Made by a program: the position numbers and the translations under genes. Positions 61,618 through 64,000 of a DNA stretch of 64,000 nucleotides are shown one piece after another (the first letter of the stretch is position 1; each line of letters opens with the position of its first letter). Location of the stretch: contig NZ_JAPDOK010000012.1 in NCBI RefSeq assembly GCF_026013415.1, forward strand, positions 1 through 64,000, given 5' to 3'. The stretch comes from Sphingomonas caeni. Lineage in GTDB: Bacteria; Pseudomonadota; Alphaproteobacteria; Sphingomonadales; Sphingomonadaceae. The notes beneath the pieces are model-generated. The model saw nothing but the letters and a program-made list of their open reading frames with translations. It ran no database searches and had not been told where the DNA came from.

Positions 61618-62714
61618 CTAAATCTCGGCTTGATACTTTCGCACAGTTTCCGCGACCATCGCCGCCAGCCGTTCAGCGCCTTCAGCGGGTGAGCGCTTCC
61701 CCATTGCGCGAATCAATTCGGCCTGCCGCTGGGAGGACATCTGCCCGTAACTGGTGAAGGTGGTCAAAACCCCCTGGTGCCCGAGGTTCAGTGACCACGC
61801 CCTGAAGTCTTCGGGCGTGGTGCAGATGCGCTGGCCACGCTGAACCAGCGTGTCGGGGAAGCTGCGCGGGTTGAAATAGGGGAGCCCAGCCGCCGTGAAA
61901 GCATCCTTGAAGATCGCGCGGATCGGACCTGCATCGCGCCAGCCCTCCCGGCTCAGCCCGGTGGCGGCAAAGCCGCCAGACTCGCCCAATCCCACCTGCG
62001 TTTTTGGAAACAGGGGGTCTTCTTCACCCCACAGCAGCACCGTTCGCAAATGCTGGCACCAGTCCGTCACCATTTGCAGCGCTTCGCCGCCCACCGGGAA
62101 AACCAGGTCGTGAAGCTCTTGGACGCCTTGGTCCGCACGTCCCGCGCGTCCTGAAAAACCTCGCCTTCCCCAAGATTGACATGGCGCAGCTTGAAAGAGG
62201 CCAAGGCGCCGTCCCTCGCGCCCGTCAGGATCGCGAAAGCGATCAGCGCCCGAATGCGCCGCTCGATATCGGTCACGGAAGGCATGGTGGCCAGCACATG
62301 GTGTACTTGCTCCAGCGTAGGCACCGGCTTTGGGCGGCTGGCGCGGGCGATCCGCACATCCTTTTCCGACAGGTTGAAATAGTCGGCATCCGAATACTGG
62401 ATTCGCGATTTGTAGCCCGGCTGGCCCGCCAGCCACACGAAGAATGCGCGCAAGTTCGAAAGGGTCGAATGCACCGTCGCGCGCGCCAGCGGCTTGCCCG
62501 TGCGCGCGTTGGTTTCGGCGTCGAGCTTGCGCTTGAACGCCTTGGCCTGTTCCCGGTGGAAATGCTTGAAGTCCTTTCCCCCGGTCGCTGCCTCAAACCG
62601 TGCCAACGCCTTCGCGACCGCGTCGATCGAGGCTTCGTCCCGCCGGTTCGCCTCCTTCAAATAGTCGAAATATTCCCGCTTGATTCGGGTGTTCGCTGCG
62701 TTGTGCCTTGCCAT
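61618..62714 (-). pseudogene. Tyrosine-type integrase, frameshifted
   Basis: Two overlapping frames together make one integrase. Residues from MARHNAANTRIKREYFDYLK to KASKSFTTWF are in one frame (from 62714). The sequence resumes as FPVGGEALQMVTDWCQHLR in the next frame to the stop at 61618. The shift maps to a run of four A at 62099-62102 on the plus strand; one more base would join the frames. Box I Arg (LTGARDGAL) and the late LGHQGVLTTFTSYG with Tyr remain. The usual HSFRHT of box II reads RSFPDT, so two catalytic residues are also lost. A programmed shift is less likely. Confidence 0.85.
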
Positions 62715-62717
62715 GGT

Positions 62718-63197
62718 TCAAGCTGCCTCTGGATTGTCAGTGTTTAGGGAGGGGCGCGCTCGCCCAGTTAGGCGTGGCGGTGTCTGTCTGCGCTGGACCT
62801 CCATTCCCGGCATGATCGCGTCGATTGAGCCCAGCCGCGCCCGGCGGTGCATCATCGTGCCAAACGTCTCGCAAAGAGCCTTCAGGTTGCCCGTGGTACC
62901 GTTCGGCGTGGCATACTCCACCATCCCAAGCGCCGGTGACCTGGCTGCGCGGCATTTGAGACAATAGAGCTGGCCCGGTTGCAGCGGGCGCTTTGCCTTC
63001 CCGCGCCGCTTGGCCCACCAGTCCTGAAACTCGCTGCCGTGAATCAGGACCGGGCGTGTTCGGTCCACCGTGGGGAGGCCCGCCTTGATCCAGCCGCGCA
63101 CGGTATGTTTGTGCACGCCCAGCAACCTCGCCAACTCCGGAACACTGTAGGCGTGGTGCAGCTTGGCGAGTCGGGGGTTGATTCGGCGGGGAGGCAC
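62718..63197 (-). CDS. Helix-turn-helix protein with zinc motif, integrase partner
   Basis: The protein is 159 aa. An N-terminal HTH (SVPELARLLGVHKHTVRGWI) is followed by a basic linker (WWAKRRGKAKRPL) and CLKCRAARSP, half of a zinc-binding motif. It starts ATG 63197 and ends 3 bp before the integrase start. Such genes often stand between excisionase and integrase in sphingomonad islands. DNA binding at the attachment site or control of the integrase is inferred. Confidence 0.75.
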   Translation of the reverse strand: MPPRRINPRLAKLHHAYSVPELARLLGVHKHTVRGWIKAGLPTVDRTRPVLIHGSEFQDWWAKRRGKAKRPLQPGQLYCLKCRAARSPALGMVEYATPNGTTGNLKALCETFGTMMHRRARLGSIDAIMPGMEVQRRQTPPRLTGRARPSLNTDNPEAA

Positions 63198-63202
63198 GGT
63201 GA

Positions 63203-63370
63203 TTACGCCCGCTCCGCGACCAGCCGCTTGATCGATTCGGCGCGGATCAACGTGCGCCGCCCCAGCTTGAAAGCGTCCAGCCGATTGTCCGCGATCATCG
63301 CGTAAATCGACGTCCGCCCCAGGCTTAGGATGCGGGCGGTTTCGTTGATCGAGTAGGCGAGGCGATCCAT
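63203..63370 (-). CDS. Excisionase-like helix-turn-helix protein
   Basis: The protein is 55 aa: MDRLAYSINETARILSLGRT then SIYAMIADNRLDAFKLGRR. This is the MerR/Xis-type fold with the wing LGRRTLIRAESI. Stop TAA at 63203-63205. It heads the xis-HTH-integrase row with 5 bp before the next gene. It probably regulates excision. Confidence 0.85.
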   Translation of the reverse strand: MDRLAYSINETARILSLGRTSIYAMIADNRLDAFKLGRRTLIRAESIKRLVAERA

Positions 63371-63533
63371 TTGCGTTGCTCCGTTTGTCCGTCCGGATGC
63401 TGGCGGACGCTGGAGTGCTTTTGAATCGAGCGGATTGGGCCGTCTATTTCAGCTGTAATTGGGCCGAATTTATTGGCCCATTTGTTTAGGGCCTCGCTTT
63501 CGACCCGGGGTGTGCTCCCGAATCCAGTCTCGT

Positions 63534-63806
63534 GGCACGGGACTCGCGCGCTATGCCGCCGAGATCGAGCGCAACGTGGCGCTTCGCCGCGCCGCGGTTG
63601 CGGCGGACGACGCCGCGCGGATCGCCGGGCTGCGCTTCGATGCGGGGCGCGACAGCTTCTTCCTGCGCCTCGACGCCGAGCGCCAGCGCGCGACGGCACG
63701 CGCCGCGCTCGCCCAGTCGAACGCCGCGCTTGCCGAGGCGCAGATCGCCTTGTTCAAGGCACTGGGCGGCGGCTGGGAGAATGCTCCCGAGCCGAGCCGA
63801 ATCTAG
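63534..63806 (+). pseudogene. C-terminal fragment of a NodT/TolC-like outer-membrane efflux protein
   Basis: About 90 residues remain (ARYAAEIERNVALRRAAVAA, then AGLRFDAGRDSFFLRLDAER and QIALFKALGGGWE), the last part of an outer-membrane factor of about 450-480 residues. The frame upstream is filled with unrelated residues, so the N-terminal 80% is missing. The integrase island lies directly upstream and probably caused the loss. The exact break lies between 63480 and 63540. Confidence 0.75.
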
Positions 63807-63951
63807 TCTGGATCAAAAGCCAACATAACCGCGCGAAGCTGCCAATTATTGCAATAATAATACAGTTTTATGGGGCTTCTTTACCGGGCCTCCCTCTGTT
63901 ACGTTTTCCCCTCGTTCCGAGTGCTATATCCTTGTGGGGGGGATTCTATCT

Positions 63952-64000
63952 ATGCCGCGCCTTGCTCGCCGCGCGTCCGTTTGTGCGGCCGTCGCCCTCG
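63952..64000 (+). CDS. Start of a secreted protein gene, cut by window end
   Basis: Only 16 residues are visible (MPRLARRASVCAAVAL), which look like the start of a signal peptide. The ribosome site GTGGGGGGGATT is strong. Upstream DNA (63807-63951) is AT-rich for this genome and holds the palindrome TTATTGCAATAA at 63846-63857, a probable promoter or operator region. Confidence 0.6.
   Translation, partial: MPRLARRASVCAAVAL

Noticed and set aside
62067..62436. Programmed -1 frameshift in the integrase
   Set aside because: The run of four T on the coding strand is not in a standard slippery register, and catalytic residues are also lost, so decay or a base error is simpler.

Overview
The window is high-GC, densely coded DNA from an alphaproteobacterium, most likely a sphingomonad (Sphingomonadales). 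The gene content (fdsGBAD formate dehydrogenase, YraN-RsmI-LppC-GshB block, PriA, GdhA, FSA-type transaldolase) and the many short palindromic intergenic repeats fit that group. This is inference from gene families and style, not a database match. No rRNA, tRNA or CRISPR array was found.

Layout. 1-7417: a two-component system (NtrY-like kinase, sigma-54 activator) divergent from a MacA/MacB-like ABC exporter operon, with a canonical -24/-12 promoter and three copies of a 16-bp dyad operator. 7451-12486: NAD-dependent molybdenum formate dehydrogenase fdsGBAD behind a 32-bp-stem hairpin. 12487-17277: DUF188 protein, DEAD-box helicase, a DUF559 nuclease in an inverted-repeat cassette, an HI0933-type flavoprotein and a 59-aa protein. 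17364-20920: CHASE2 adenylate cyclase, a GIY-YIG nuclease in a second inverted-repeat cassette, and a CycH-like TPR protein. 21010-36948: a large redox cluster. 37096-49297: aldehyde dehydrogenase and TPP enzyme, glutamate dehydrogenase, FecR protein with an outer-membrane barrel, secreted protease, a peptidase-like TPR protein and PriA. 49321-53070: a complete 3750-bp IS1595-type element with perfect 23-bp ends, 8-bp target duplication and passenger genes that look like a Panacea toxin-antitoxin pair. 53133-61384: core housekeeping genes. 61385-63540: a decaying integrase island that ends against a truncated efflux-protein gene.

The most unusual part is 21010-36948. One arm encodes an FAD/NAD oxidoreductase fused to two cyclic-nucleotide-binding domains and four Fe-S cluster motifs, a membrane b-type cytochrome-like protein, an FHA-domain protein fused to a ten-heme cytochrome, and a CpdA-like phosphodiesterase. 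The convergent arm encodes a five-site cytochrome c, a GlcG/HbpS-like lipoprotein, a barrel-like outer-membrane protein and a ten-heme cytochrome with LVIVD repeats. Together they look like an electron route from NAD(P)H to the outer membrane, gated by cyclic nucleotide and perhaps by phosphopeptide recognition. A cAMP-forming cyclase lies 3.6 kb away. The second unusual theme is that two unrelated nuclease genes each sit inside matched inverted palindromic repeats, while shorter gene-free copies of one of those repeats occur elsewhere in the window, as in autonomous and non-autonomous mobile elements.
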